Shown: piece by piece, positions 13,316 through 27,373 of the stretch
Numbering within the stretch: the first letter of the stretch is position 1
Layout of the letters: each line of letters opens with the position of its first letter
Assembly: GCA_026874595.1 (NCBI GenBank)
Contig: CM049316.1
Coordinates: forward strand, 29,683,339 to 29,747,338
Source: Sipunculus nudus
Lineage: Eukaryota > Annelida > Sipuncula > Golfingiida > Sipunculidae
Direction of reading: 5' to 3'
DNA length: 64,000 bases
Made by a program: the position numbers and the translations under genes
Notes under the pieces: generated by a model
What the model was told of the DNA's origin: nothing
What the model saw: the letters and a program-made list of their open reading frames with translations, nothing else
The model's database searches: none

Positions 13316-13677
13316 ATGGATTCAAGGATCGCTTGGTTCCAACCAGAGCAGCTCGGATCAGCGCATGAATTATGGACAAGAATCTTGGAAACCCAGCTCG
13401 GTGTTGGTAACATGTATCTGAACAATTCCAATCCAAATTTGGAGCAAAAGCCACAGGAATTTATAGCCCTTGACTTTACAAACAATTTTGACCAGAAGCA
13501 AGGACCAACTAACCAACAAAATAGTTTACAAAATCAACAGAATCAAAGGCGAAAAAAGGAAAACAGGGCGAGCACATTTGGACTAAAACACTCATCAAGC
13601 GTTCACCTTCTCATTGAAGATGGCCGTCTAACTCCTTGGATCCCTGACTGTAAGACGTACTCAGAGGACCTTATCGG
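13316..13677 (+). CDS. TENT4-like: TENT4-like exon 1 (start codon and N-terminal leader)
   Basis: Open frame starting at the ATG at 13316, with G at -3 and +4, a strong initiation context. The first residues, M-D-S-R-I-A-W-F-Q-P-E-Q then E-L-W and G-V-G, match the conserved start of long TENT4A isoforms. A Q/N-rich stretch follows (about residues 40-80), then a basic R-R-K-K-E-N-R-A-S-T-F-G-L segment and T-P-W near the end, again as in TENT4A. The exon ends in a consensus donor (GTGAGT at 13678) with two bases of a Gly codon, which fits the single base that begins exon 2. The frame stays open some 39 nt upstream of this ATG, but the family start is here. Confidence 0.88.
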
Positions 13678-13784
13678 GTGAGTTTGAACAAATAAAGATA
13701 ACAATTTAAAAGAATATTCATTAGCTACGTTCTTTTCTAAAAAAAGTCGACCGACGAACATCGACATGACTTGCTACACTCTCA

Positions 13785-14035
13785 GAAAATAGGATTCCAG
13801 CTAGAACCCAAAAGGATTCTTCAGAGTGGACTCAGTGGGGAACTTTTTAAGGTTCCAGCTGAAAAACGGGGTTCTTTTTTAAACCTCCCGGGGGTTCTTT
13901 TATGGAACCTGTATGGTTCCATGTAGGACCTCATTAGAGCTTCTAAGAGGACCCCCCTGTGGTTCTTTACGATGGACGGAGTGGGGAAACTTGAAAAATT
14001 CTTGGTGGAACCCATTTGTATGGTCCTTCATTGAT
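13785..14035. repeat. GGTTCC/GGAACC-rich MITE-like repeat
   Basis: Alternating GGTTC(C) and GGAACC words separated by poly-T, including the palindrome-like TGGAACCTGTATGGTTCCA at about 13902, give a foldable element in TENT4-like intron 1. No coding content. Confidence 0.45.
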
Positions 14036-14488
14036 CATTCTATGCAGGTTTATTTTAGAAAACCGTTTAAGATATAATACGAGATTTAAGATATAATAGG
14101 ATAAATAAATCATGTCATTTGTCAATATTTAAGGGAAACAGATTTGAAAGATAATATGAAAAATTATAATAGCATTTCTCATTGAAAGTAGGTACCTGCA
14201 AGGATCAAGGCTGAAAATAATATTTATACTTGTGTCATGTCAGTATGACGAATCCTGCTAGTTAAAATGAGAACACGTCCGTGAAGGAAACAGATATTTT
14301 TTTTTTATTTGTAAAGATCCTACTGTGAAAAATGTGGAAAAGGCAAAAGCATTAGCACCTAAATACTATAAGTGGGCATTTGCGATACAGAGTTCGTGAA
14401 CACTTTGCACTGTTCCGAGTCGTCTCTCAAAATTAATATTTCTAAATTCAATAAGATACATAAATAAAAAAGATCGATAAATATTCTA

Positions 14489-15312
14489 TGTTACAGGTTG
14501 TAACATAGTGCACTGTTGACATTCTGATTCGTGTTGGGCTCAAGCCCTGGGCGTTGCTATGCTACAGCGCTCAGTTTAATCCGTACTGGTTGAACACTCA
14601 CGGAGTGTAAACACAGCGATCGCTGTCGTGCTAGTCTGGAATGTTCAAGCATTCATATGCACGTGTATTGTTCTTTAGATCGTTGTGGAATAGAAGTTTC
14701 TTGAATTTTCGGATGAAAAGTTATAAATAGGGGGCTGTGTTTTAGAGCAGAGAGAAGGGAGAAAAATATTCCAGCGTACACGAAAGAGTGCGAGTCAGTT
14801 TGTGGGCCTTTCCGATAACTGCAGCAGTTAAAGATCTTCTTCGAATTTGTCACGGATTTTAATTAGTCTTCAGTATATCTTTGGGATCGCTTTCAGAACT
14901 TCACTTTTGGATTACAGCAATTTGATTTTGTGATTGAACAGGACTGTCATTCTTTGAGAAGATTTATGTGAACTGTTCATATGGATTATACATTTCAAAG
15001 GACTTCTTGTCGCTGTGACAGAGGTGGTAACCAGGTACTGAACACTTTATTTATTATACTGTGTAATTGTATTGATTTGCTGTTGTACTGTTGTTATACT
15101 GTGAAATTGTATTAATTTAGTGTATTGTAATGTTAGGGTTGTTTTAAGAATAAATTATAAATTATTTGTTAACAAACAACCACTGACTTCTTTATATTTT
15201 CCCCTAGACATTTCACGCTGCCCAGTGATACAGAATCTGATTTTTTTTATCTCCATAACAAAATTTGTGCTTGTCACGACTGCGTGATCTGTTGATATTA
15301 GGTTCCGTAACA
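14489..15312 (+). mobile_element. solo LTR of a retrotransposon
   Basis: Begins TGTTACAGGT and ends GGTTCCGTAACA (TG..CA, with TGTTAC/GTAACA as perfect short inverted ends), flanked by a 4-bp duplication TCTA (14485-14488 and 15313-15316). It contains a TATA-like TATAAATAG at 14722 and AATAAA at 15149, so a U3-R-U5 layout is plausible. No gag-pol lies next to it, so it is a recombined solo LTR of 824 bp. A relative sits inverted at 25762-26070. Confidence 0.75.
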
Positions 15313-18474
<3,162 letters not shown>

Positions 18475-18494
18475 TAGGTTTTAAGTCCCCTTCT

Positions 18495-18725
18495 CAATAA
18501 TTGGCACTTTACGTGGTGGTAGCCCAGACACGGTTTTGAGGTCGCTGGGGCCCAGCATACGCAAATGGCACTTGATCCCATTTATAATGCTGGGTAGATA
18601 TTACCACACTTGTGGCTGGGATCTTGCTTAAGGGTCATAGCGACGAAGTGAGAGGCAACGGATTCGAACCCAATGACCGCTTGGACACAAGTCCGGCACC
18701 TTTGCTATAATACCACAACGCTCCG
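18495..18725 (-). repeat. tRNA-derived SINE
   Basis: On the minus strand, GGGTTCGAATCC (18665-18676) is a perfect RNA polymerase III B box, preceded by an A-box-like TAGCAAAGGTG about 35 bases upstream. A tRNA-unrelated body follows down to about 18495. The cloverleaf is not complete enough for a functional tRNA gene. It lies in TENT4-like intron 2. Confidence 0.6.
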
Positions 18726-19930
18726 TTACAAAATAAGTCCGACATCAACCGATAGTTATATATGAAAACACACGTCACATGCTAAATCTGGCGAATGACC
18801 CTTAGTTGGAGGCAATATTAATGTATCAGCAGTTTAAAAAGAGGCTGGTAGCCTATTTTTAATTCAAAGAATTTAAGTAAGCATAGGTTAACATATAGAC
18901 TGGACCAACGTAATGGAACAAATCAGTTATTTCAACATCCCTGAATTTGAGTAGCTAAACCAGCTCTGAACGAAGGAGAACAATGGGTAAGTCTAAAACG
19001 TATCTTAAAGTAACTGGCTTTTGGTTTAATACCATATCTTTTCTTAAAAATCCTTGGGACACATGCCTGATGCTTCCACCGGATGATATACCACCATAAC
19101 TTACATGACCTTGTATGAGACAAGTTTATATATAGATTTCTGCTCTTAACAACTGCAAATTCCATTTCTATCATGAACACACGCTCCAACCTCCAAGAAT
19201 ACTGACAGTTTTTTCTCATAACCTCCTTTATAAAACGATAATAGACTTACATATTCCCTTGGAAAACCAGTGGCAATTTTTCATTTGAAATCCCAAATCC
19301 CTTAATTCACTCATTTATTACATGAACATGTACCGAGTATTGTCACAAATATTAAGTGTGTGTGTGTTAACGCGGGCCCACAGCTGGTATGTATCATGTT
19401 ACAATTGTGCGGCCAGCTCGCAGGCGAGCCGAAGACCTGATATCACATAAACATGAACATGAGCACCGAGTCATATGCAAAGTAGTCGAGTGAAATACTG
19501 AGTCATATGCTAAGGAATCAAGTGAAACACCGAGTCATATGCATGGCGGTTAAAGTAACAGTGAGTCCTCTCACACACATTGTTGCACTCAGTCAGGGGG
19601 CGTGCGAAGGAGTGCGCTCCAGAAGTCTGTCACGTAGTTCGGGACCAGTAGGTCCCCCGCCGGCAGGTGTCCCATATGCCGAACATGGTATTAGAACCCT
19701 TCAGCCTATTCGCAAATTGGTTCCAATTTGACGCTTGGGCAAGGCCTCCCCCGTCCACGGACTGGTACAGGACATGTCTGAAGGCTACGCTGGCCCTGGC
19801 CTTACTCGTCATAGGCATGCCAGTTTACGTTTGTGGTGGTCCCCATCTTGTAATCTCATCTTTGAAAGCTTGTGTGGCTGTGATGCATCGCTGGGTGGTA
19901 TTTGTTGAATAGGCGTATCTCTCAAAAGGC
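18726..19930. other. TENT4-like intron 2, part; short tandem repeat
   Basis: A GAGTCATATGC-containing unit of about 33-35 bp is repeated three times at about 19467-19545. Open frames at 19507-19912 overlap on both strands without recognisable motifs. Confidence 0.45.
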
Positions 19931-20046
19931 CGAAGGACATGTGGTTGTTTTTTTTTTTTTTTTTTTTCCTATATAACTTATATAAAAAACCTAAGGTTTG
20001 AGCCTCTTTTAAATAATTTTCAAAATAAATTCTGATATAGTTTTTT

Positions 20047-21420
20047 ATGCCCCCGCCACAAAGTGGCCGGGGCATATAGTTTTACCCATGTCCGTCATTC
20101 CATCCTTCCGTCCTTCCGTCCTTCCGTCATTCCGAAATCAAACAGTTGTACGGACTTTTTTCGCAATGCCTGCAGATATTGGCTTGATTTTTGGTGTGTG
20201 AGCAGATATAGACCAGTTACAGATCGAGTTCGCGTTTCGTCCTGGTTGACCTACTTTTGACCGTTTTACGGCTTCTAAACTTAGAAAATTTCATGAAAAA
20301 TAGAAATATTCATGACAGATACACATGTACGGACTTTTTTTCGCAATGCCTGCAGATATTGGCCTGATTTTTGGTGTGTGAGCAGATATAGACCAGTTAC
20401 AGATCGAGTTCGCGTTTCGTCTTGGTTGACCTACTTTTGACCGTTTTACGGCTCCTGAACATAGAAAATTTCATGAAAAATATGAAATTTCATGACAAAT
20501 ACACATGTACGGTTTTTTTTTCGCAGTGCCTGCAGATATTGGCCTGATTTTTGCTGTGTGGACAGATATAGACCAGTTACAGATCGAGTTCGCGTTTCGT
20601 CCCGGTTGATCTACTTTTGACCGTTTTACGGCTCCTAAACTTAGAAATTTTCATGAAAAATAGAAATATTCATGACAGATACACATGTACGGACTTTTTT
20701 TCGCAATGCCTGCAGATATTGGCCTGATTTTTGGTGTGTGGGCAGATAATGACCAGTTACAGATCAAGTTCACGTTTTGTCCCAGTTGACCTATTTTTGA
20801 CCGTTTGACGGTGCTCTAACATAGAAAATTTCATAAAAAGGTGCACATGTATGGACTTTTTTTCACAGTGCCTGCAGATACGGGCCTGATTTTTGGTGTG
20901 TAGGCAGATAATGACCAGTTACAGATCGAGTTCTTGTTTTGTCTCAGTTGACCTACTTTTGACCATTTGACTGCTCCTGAACATAGAAAGTTTCATGAAC
21001 AATATAAATTTTCATAACAAATGCATATGTACTGACTTTTTTTCCTCAATGCCTGCAGATACCACCCTGATTTTTTTTGTGTGGGCAGATAATGACAGTT
21101 ACAGATCGAGTTTGCGTTTCATCCCGGTTGACCTACTTTTGATTGTTTTACGGCTCCTAAACATAGAAAATTTCATGAAAGACAGAAATTTTTATTGAAA
21201 ATGCACATGTATGGACTTTTTTTCACAATGCGTGCATATACTGGCATGATTTTTGGTGTGTTGCTTGATAATGACCCGTTACAGATCGAGTTTGCATTTT
21301 GCCGTTGTTGACCTACTTTTGACCATACGACACCTCCTGAACTTAAAAAAAATTCCAAATTTTACAAATGTTTCTAATTTGCCCAAGGCGGGGGCATTCG
21401 TGTCGTTCCGACACATCTAG
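20047..21420 (+). mobile_element. Helentron/HINE-like element, family alpha, copy 1
   Basis: Starts ATGCCCCCGCC inside a hairpin with GTGGCCGGGGCAT, and near the 3' end carries the inverse GGCGGGGGCAT (21387-21397). Then comes a perfect hairpin GTGTCG-TTC-CGACAC (21400-21414) and ATCTAG. The core is about seven tandem units of about 180 bp. It lies between T-tracts without a clear target duplication, and the related repeat at 10.7 kb shows the uninserted site. This is the published layout of Helentron-associated (HINE/DINE-1-like) elements. No coding capacity. Confidence 0.72.
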
Positions 21421-22079
21421 TTTACTAGAGAATTTGTTGTTTCTTCAGGCAAACTAGACCATGAAATTGGGGGCTTGTGTATCTCCCTTTTAACTATCCT
21501 GGCCCGAATATAGTGAAGCCCAAAATACCCCTCCAAGCAGTCCAAAAACAAGCATTGAACAACAAGTCTTTGATTGGCCACAGATTTAAAAAAATGGCCA
21601 ATATTGTCATTTCTTTTGGAGAACATATTTCAAAATAAAACAAGCGGTTGTTTTTGATGCTCTGTCCCATGATAGCCAGAGACAATCAGAGAGAGCCAGA
21701 CCATTCACTACTCTCCTTCAGGTTCAGGGCTTGGTGATCCCAGGTCATGTAAACAAATAGGACCACGTAATCCGAAGACTGAGAAGGCAGATCTGGATGA
21801 GCCAGTGCTGTATTCCAAAGCCTCCATCCTGTTTGTCGGCATATATGAAGCTAGCAGGTGTATCAATAGGTTACTTCAACCAGCTCCTATGCTTCGGTCT
21901 AAATGTTCACGGATGCTTCGGTCTATATGTTCACGGGACGACCTTCGGACAGGGCCTAGGGTAAGTTCGTGCACCACGGAAGGGGTGATGTGCACTTGTA
22001 AGATGAAAAGGCGTTGCTGGGTCTTCAGGAGGCCTTGGTTTTCTGTTGAAGCCTCATCTCAACATCCTGTAGACATTGT
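21421..22079. other. TENT4-like intron 2, part
   Basis: Its first bases continue the repeat that hosts the alpha element. The part from about 21800 may be the C-terminal remainder of the adjacent minus-strand retroelement, but no motif was confirmed. Confidence 0.4.
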
Positions 22080-22835
22080 GGACCTGCCCCTTAGCCGCCC
22101 TTGAGTTGAGTGCTGAAGTACTTATATGCTTCGCCGGCGTTAAGGATGGTGTTCAAGAACCCGTTCGGATCTATATACCACTTCTTTTGGCGCCAGTCTA
22201 CACAGGTTTGGATTTTGGCGCACTTTGAAGCATTCATGGTCAATCCTAGTCCCGGCAAATCTGGACTCAAGGCACTCAAACAGAATTTTTAATGTCGTGC
22301 GGTGTGCTACCAATCTCGGCTCCCAGTGCTAGGTTTAGAGCGTTGACTGCCATATAGACGACAGCGTTGAACAGCAGTGGGATATAAGGGATCCCCCTGT
22401 CTGACCTCCTTGGCAATCTTGATTGGGTCAGAAAACTTCTCGTCAACGCGGAGACAAGTATCCGAGCCGTTGTATAAAACCGCAATGCAGCTCACAAAGG
22501 GTTGTGGAATGGCACGCTGGGTCGCACCTCTCTTAATGAATGGCCTCTTGGATGACCGAGTTGAATGCCTTTCTGACATCTACAAAGGCGACGCTTCGCC
22601 TGCTTCATCCTAGTGTGCATGGTGTATTATCAACAATTCCATCCCTGCGTAGGAAGGCGCGCTGATTCTGGCTTAACTTGCTGAAGGCTCCCACACGCCT
22701 TACCATGACCCTAAGGAACAGTCTAGCAATGATGGATCCTATAGTGATCGGCCGGAACTGGGGATAAGCGCGGTCACGCTGAACATGGACTGATCGGGAG
22801 GAATGCAGAATCTAAGTCAGAGGTTGAAGGGATAT
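22080..22835 (-). pseudogene. R2-like reverse transcriptase relic
   Basis: Read on the minus strand in three frames, in order from 22835 down: R-P-I-T-I-G-S-I-I-A-R-L-F and Q-R-A-F-L-R-R-D-G-I (fingers motifs), F-V-D-V-R-K-A-F-N-S-V (motif A, the catalytic Asp), R-Q-G-D-P-L then S-P-L-L-F-N-A-V-V (motif B), then a K-C-A-K-I and F-K/Y-K-Y-like thumb region. The order and the RPITIGSI and QRAF wording resemble R2-clade non-LTR elements. Several frameshifts make it inactive, and the YADD motif was not found. It is a fragment in TENT4-like intron 2. Confidence 0.68.
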
Positions 22836-23385
22836 CCTTGATCCGCAGGTTGTTTACTAATCGTAAACCCCACGATTATAGACCTGCATATTCCTTTCCG
22901 ATGGATTTAACTCTTTATACAAAAGGCAGCGAGTCTGTTGATTTTATCAAAGGACATTGGAACCCATTTGTTGCCACGCAGTTGAACATAATTAAATCAG
23001 TTCAATATAGGTATTCCTGAAAACTATTTGATCTCTGAACACACGATCATTCTATTAAATGGCTTAAGAAGCATTATTTCACGATGACTGTCTATTTTCC
23101 CCTGTCTTATTCTAGGCTTTTACACAGAAACTGACAAATACGGACGTTCAAGCTGACAATTGAGTAATAAATAAGGGATTATCCGAGGTTTGATTTAAAT
23201 GTATTTTTCCTTTTTTAACAAAAACTAAACAAGTTGGCAGTTTCTTCCAAAGTATTAACCCATGTAATGATTTCTTTTAAGGGGTCGAGACAAGAGAATT
23301 AGCTAACCGAGGACATGGAGCTGTACTGAAAAAAACCATGCTCACTTGTCCACATACGTTTTTAATTGTTATTATGTATTTCCAG
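22836..23385. other. end of TENT4-like intron 2
   Basis: AT-rich, no further feature recognised. Confidence 0.5.
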
Positions 23386-23436
23386 GTTGAAGTATATGGA
23401 AGTTTCTGCACTGGAGACTGACTACCTTCCCACAAG
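23386..23436 (+). pseudogene. TENT4-like: TENT4-like exon 3 (GS nucleotide-binding motif), broken by about 4 extra bases
   Basis: Acceptor TTTCCAG precedes and GTATAT follows. The frame reads V-E-V-Y-G-S-F-C-T-G-D and then TGA. Four bases further the family sequence resumes as Y-L-P-T plus AG, exactly what is needed to join exon 4. The family exon is 47 nt (15 codons plus AG); this one is 51. The surplus sits in GACTGAC, which looks like a short tandem slip of GACT. The GSF part of the Gly-Ser motif that positions the incoming nucleotide is intact. Skipping the exon would not restore the frame, because exon 2 ends in phase 0 and exon 4 needs two leading bases. A sequencing or assembly error is possible. 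Confidence 0.83.
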
Positions 23437-24389
23437 GTATATGGATGAACTCGATTTGGAAACTTTTTTCCGTTAATTGTCTGACTCGTGGTATAAAGCA
23501 GTCACTAATGACAAAACGTTTTGTTTGTTGTTGCAACATAGGCTGATTTGTATTTTATATTTTGTTTCCAGTTCAGTCCATTTTAAACGTCCGGTGTTAA
23601 ACTCCAGTGCATGGAGACTGCCCTGTGATTAAATTTATTAAAAATAATGAAATTTTATTTAGTGCAAAGAAATGTTTTCCTTTTAAGCAAATAATATTTA
23701 CCGATCTGTAAACGAATAGTGTCTGCTACCAAATTTTTTCTTCTTTTAATTTAATCATCTCTAGCGAGTTGACAATTTATACAAAGAAACAATACATTCA
23801 TGAAATAAAACTTAATTTAGAGGGGTATACGCGATGCTGGCGATGCTTGTTAACAGATATTAACGAGGTTCCCAACCTTCTCCATGTCATGTTGGAATAT
23901 AAATGTCATGTATTTATCATAAATTTATGAATTAAATGATTGCACAATCAGAAGAACACATTTACTTTGTGTCGGCAATATTTGGACATTAATTGATGGA
24001 CTGAGCTTATATCAATATAGGTCAAGACCCTGTGTCGTTTTACACAGTTTCTCTTTAAAGCATTTCCTCACAAAAAATGCGAAAAGAAATTTAAAAAATA
24101 TATGATAAAATTCTTTGACATATATTTCATGAGACCCGACTTACAAGGTTTATTTTTTATTTACAATTTGTTTAATTAACGAAACATTTCCCATGCTTCT
24201 TACTATTTCTTGATAAATAATGTTATAGCGCTTTACGTTGTTTACACAGCACGTGTATAAAATCTACTCGAGCAGCAAAGGTGTGTCATTGAAGCCATTT
24301 GGACCCGCATCGAAAATTATTTCTTGTTTAATTTGTGATGGGTGGTTTCAATAATACCAAGCCCAAGATGGCCTTCATTCTTGTTGCAG
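23437..24389. other. TENT4-like intron 3
   Basis: No repeat family or nested exon recognised. Confidence 0.6.
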
Positions 24390-24510
24390 TAACATTAACC
24401 TGGTAGTCCTCGGTAATGTGGGCAAGGACCCTCTGTGGATTCTGGAGAGGGCAGTGATAGAGAAGGGTATAGCAAAAAGAGGGAAAACCAAGGTTCTTCC
24501 CAAGGCGTCA
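24390..24510 (+). CDS. TENT4-like: TENT4-like exon 4, catalytic D-x-D changed to N-x-N
   Basis: Acceptor TTGTTGCAG precedes 24390; donor GTAAGT follows 24510. The first base completes a Ser codon, then the frame reads N-I-N-L-V-V-L-G-N and continues to P-L-W-I-L-E-R-A and K-V-L-P-K-A-S. Family members read S-D-I-D-L-V-V-F-G-K-W, then P-L-W-x-L-E-x-A and K-V-L-D-K-A-T. Both aspartates that bind catalytic Mg2+ are therefore AAC Asn codons, each one G-to-A change from GAC. The exon is 121 nt, has no stop, ends in phase 0, and fits exon 5. The fold-determining residues are kept while the chemistry residues are lost. Confidence 0.9.
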
Positions 24511-25306
24511 GTAAGTTGTGTACATCCATCAGGTATGACGTAGCTTGCTGGTTGAGGCGTTGAATCCTCCGGTGCCTTACGGCATAGTGAGGAAATGTCG
24601 CTTGAACCTCAGAGGTTCGCTCTGAAGTCATTACAACAGGTTATGACTTCTGGATAATTCTTAACCACGTGCATATAAAATCCTGAACTCCAGAAAAGTT
24701 ATTAATATACAGTTCTGATCGGATGCTTACCTTCAGCACCAATCAATAGACAATGCCAGCAAAATTCCTATAAAAAGAGAAAAAAATATATAATATACAG
24801 TATGGTAAATGAAAAAATACGGGGGATAATAATTATATATATGTTTGCAAATTCACTGGTGAAATATTGCCTCGCAAACAAACTTAAGATTGTAATTATT
24901 TAAACGACTTAATTGCATAAATCACGAACTTGATCAAATTGCAGAATTTCCAAAGTCATCTTAACTTATCTTATGGCCCCAGGTTGCTTATTTATACTGC
25001 ATATTTTAATTTGTTTTCAGTACTCGTTCCCATGGACAATCAAAATTTTATCTGCTCATGTTATCTCTAAGGCCATACCGTTAAATTTATTTTAAATATA
25101 TCTGATGATATCAAATATATATGAAATCATTCATCTATATGTAAAGGGCATTTTCATCAGGAATGAAGGGCCTTTACGTCTTATTTAGATGACTCCAAAT
25201 CAATACCTGTAGATTTTTTACTTGACCTCTGTATGCTTATGGGAATATGTCATAGTTTTTAACGTTTTCCATTTAATACAATCATTTTCAATATCTTTCT
25301 CCTCAG
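24511..25306. other. TENT4-like intron 4
   Basis: AT-rich, no nested feature recognised. Confidence 0.6.
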
Positions 25307-25402
25307 GTACCCATAGTGAAGCTAACGGACCTGAAAACAGATGTTCAAGTTAATATTTGCTTCCACATCAGTACAGGATTTAAAAGCGCCAAGTTAATTA
25401 AG
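25307..25402 (+). CDS. TENT4-like: TENT4-like exon 5, third catalytic Asp changed to Asn
   Basis: Acceptor CTCCTCAG and donor GTAAAA bound 32 in-frame codons starting V-P-I-V-K-L-T-D and ending K-S-A-K-L-I-K. The motif V-Q-V-N-I-C-F-H aligns with V-K-V-D-I-S-F-N of TENT4A/B. The family Asp here is the third carboxylate of the polymerase beta nucleotidyltransferase site; in this copy it is Asn (AAT). The exon is 96 nt, phase 0 at both ends. A 28-kb intron follows. Confidence 0.92.
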
Positions 25403-25619
25403 GTAAAATTAGTCGCATTAATATTTTTTATATCATGATCTTGAATGTAAAGTATTTTCAGATAAGGATATGTATATTTATTTGTTTTTCCTTTTGTCCT
25501 TCACGTATTTCAAATGCACTTCGTCGAAAAGAATGACCTTATGGTGGCTTTACAGGTATTTATCCGCGCCGTCAAGTGAAAGGTAGAGAAATTACAAGAC
25601 AGAAATAAATATACGTGCA

Positions 25620-25720
25620 CGGGGGGGGGGGGGGGGCTCAATGATTTTTCATTCTTTGGGCCACCTCCAACAAAATGAACGGTATGAAAACATCTACAAC
25701 CATATCCACAAAACATACAC

Positions 25721-25756
<36 letters not shown>

Positions 25757-25761
25757 TATAT
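25620..25761. repeat. poly-G tract and (TA)n microsatellite
   Basis: A G17 run at about 25620-25636 and (AT)n at about 25725-25754, just left of the LTR relative. Confidence 0.8.
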
Positions 25762-26070
25762 TGTTACGGAACCTAATATAAACAGATCACGTATGCGTGA
25801 TGAACACAAATTTTGTAATGAAGATAAAAAGAAAATCAGATTCTGTTACACTAGGCAGCGTGAAATGTCTAGGGGAATAAATAAAGAAGTCAGTGGATTT
25901 TTTGTTAATAAATAACTATAATTTATTCTAAAAACAACCCTAACATTACAATACATTAAATCAATACAATTATACAGTAAAATACACAAAGTGCACAGTA
26001 CCTGGATACCACCAGGATACAACAACACGAATTACGCCCGTGTCACACAATAAAAGGAGCACCTGTAACA
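25762..26070 (-). mobile_element. short solo LTR, inverted relative of the 14.5-kb LTR
   Basis: On the minus strand it begins TGTTACAGGTG and ends GGTTCCGTAACA, the same ends as the LTR at 14489-15312, and matches that LTR's last about 300 bp. It is only 309 bp, so most of U3 is absent. ATAT on each side could be the target duplication, though the left flank is itself (TA)n. There is no internal retroviral region. Confidence 0.7.
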
Positions 26071-26089
26071 ATATTCACCTAAGTACTTG

Positions 26090-26096
26090 GAGATCC

Positions 26097-26146
<50 letters not shown>

Positions 26147-27300
26147 GGAAACATCGGGCTGCGGACATGCCTCTTGGGCGGACACCACGCCTAACGGACA
26201 CTTTTTCGGCCGACCGAGCGATTTTACTACTAAGAACCACTCTGGGGCGGATAACGGACACTTTTGTCTGCGCGATGGCTAAAATCACCCCGGCGTACGG
26301 ACACCTAAGCGGCCGCCCCTTTTATGTTCTTAAGATTTCGGCATTTTCCCATGACTATAAGACCGAGCTAGTTTTACTCGATTTACCTTGTTTTGTTTGG
26401 AACAATAATTGATGTATCCTTTTATCAATAGTAGTGCCCACATAATGACGGAATTCACGGAGTTTCTATTGTGTCGAGCTTTTAGTGAAGCTACATATTC
26501 ATTCTCGGGCGACATTATTCTATGATAGGCCCAGGAGCGAGGATAATGCCGTATCTCTCACACACCCAGACGATCACTGTCCCGGGTCATGACCACTCGC
26601 CTTGGCCAGGGGCTCAGCGGGGCTTTAGATCAGAGACAATCAAAGGCGTTAATTATGCAACTGTATGGCGACTTGTATGCGGTCAGTCATTGCTCAAAAT
26701 GACTAACTCGCGATATTTTTTAGGATGTCGGCATGTCAGTCTCTTGAAATAAAGTTTTACCGTATGAATGGTGTGTGATCTATTCATAGACCCCTGATCC
26801 TTAAAACAACGGAGACAATTAGTGGTTAAATAGGCTTTAGACTGTAACAGATTTTACCTGGCTAGTCAAACACACATTAGACTTTTATGCGTGTACAACT
26901 TGAGATTGCTAGTTATAAGCGTAACCCATTGGAACCTCTCACTCTTTATTTCCCCGCTATTGACCTCGATACCAACCAATCCCTGATCCTGTAACATTTG
27001 CATCTCGGAAATAAGTCCAACCTAACAATCATTAGGCGTATATGATATCATGCATCTATTTATCATACTTGCATAGGATCCCGAAAGATGTTAAACAAAA
27101 CTTGAAGGAGAAGACAGAAATTAATTTATTCCATAAGCGATTCTTTTAAAATCACCGAAATAGTTAGTAATTAAGATTTTTTACGGAGCCAGTGCAGAAA
27201 TGTAAACGACTAGACGAGTAAGTCCTGTCGATGTCAGTCAATGTTAGAATATTATTTTCTCACGTCCTGTCCCGTGACCGTCCGCCCAAGATTGGTTTCA

Positions 27301-27373
<73 letters not shown>

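Noticed and set aside
13246-13485. Minus-strand frames across TENT4-like exon 1
   Set aside because: Opposite-strand shadow; the plus frame matches the TENT4A leader and splice phase.
18620-18725. Functional tRNA gene
   Set aside because: The B box is good but the cloverleaf arms do not pair and the unit continues into a SINE body.
20047-21420. Ordinary cut-and-paste transposon with terminal inverted repeats
   Set aside because: The inverted motif is subterminal at the 3' end, is followed by a hairpin and CTAG, and no target duplication was seen; the Helentron-like layout fits better.
23437-23475. Reading exon 3 on through its donor into M-D-E-L-D-L as a degenerate catalytic motif
   Set aside because: A properly spliced exon with S-N-I-N-L-V-V exists at 24390 and fits the phase, so this resemblance is chance.
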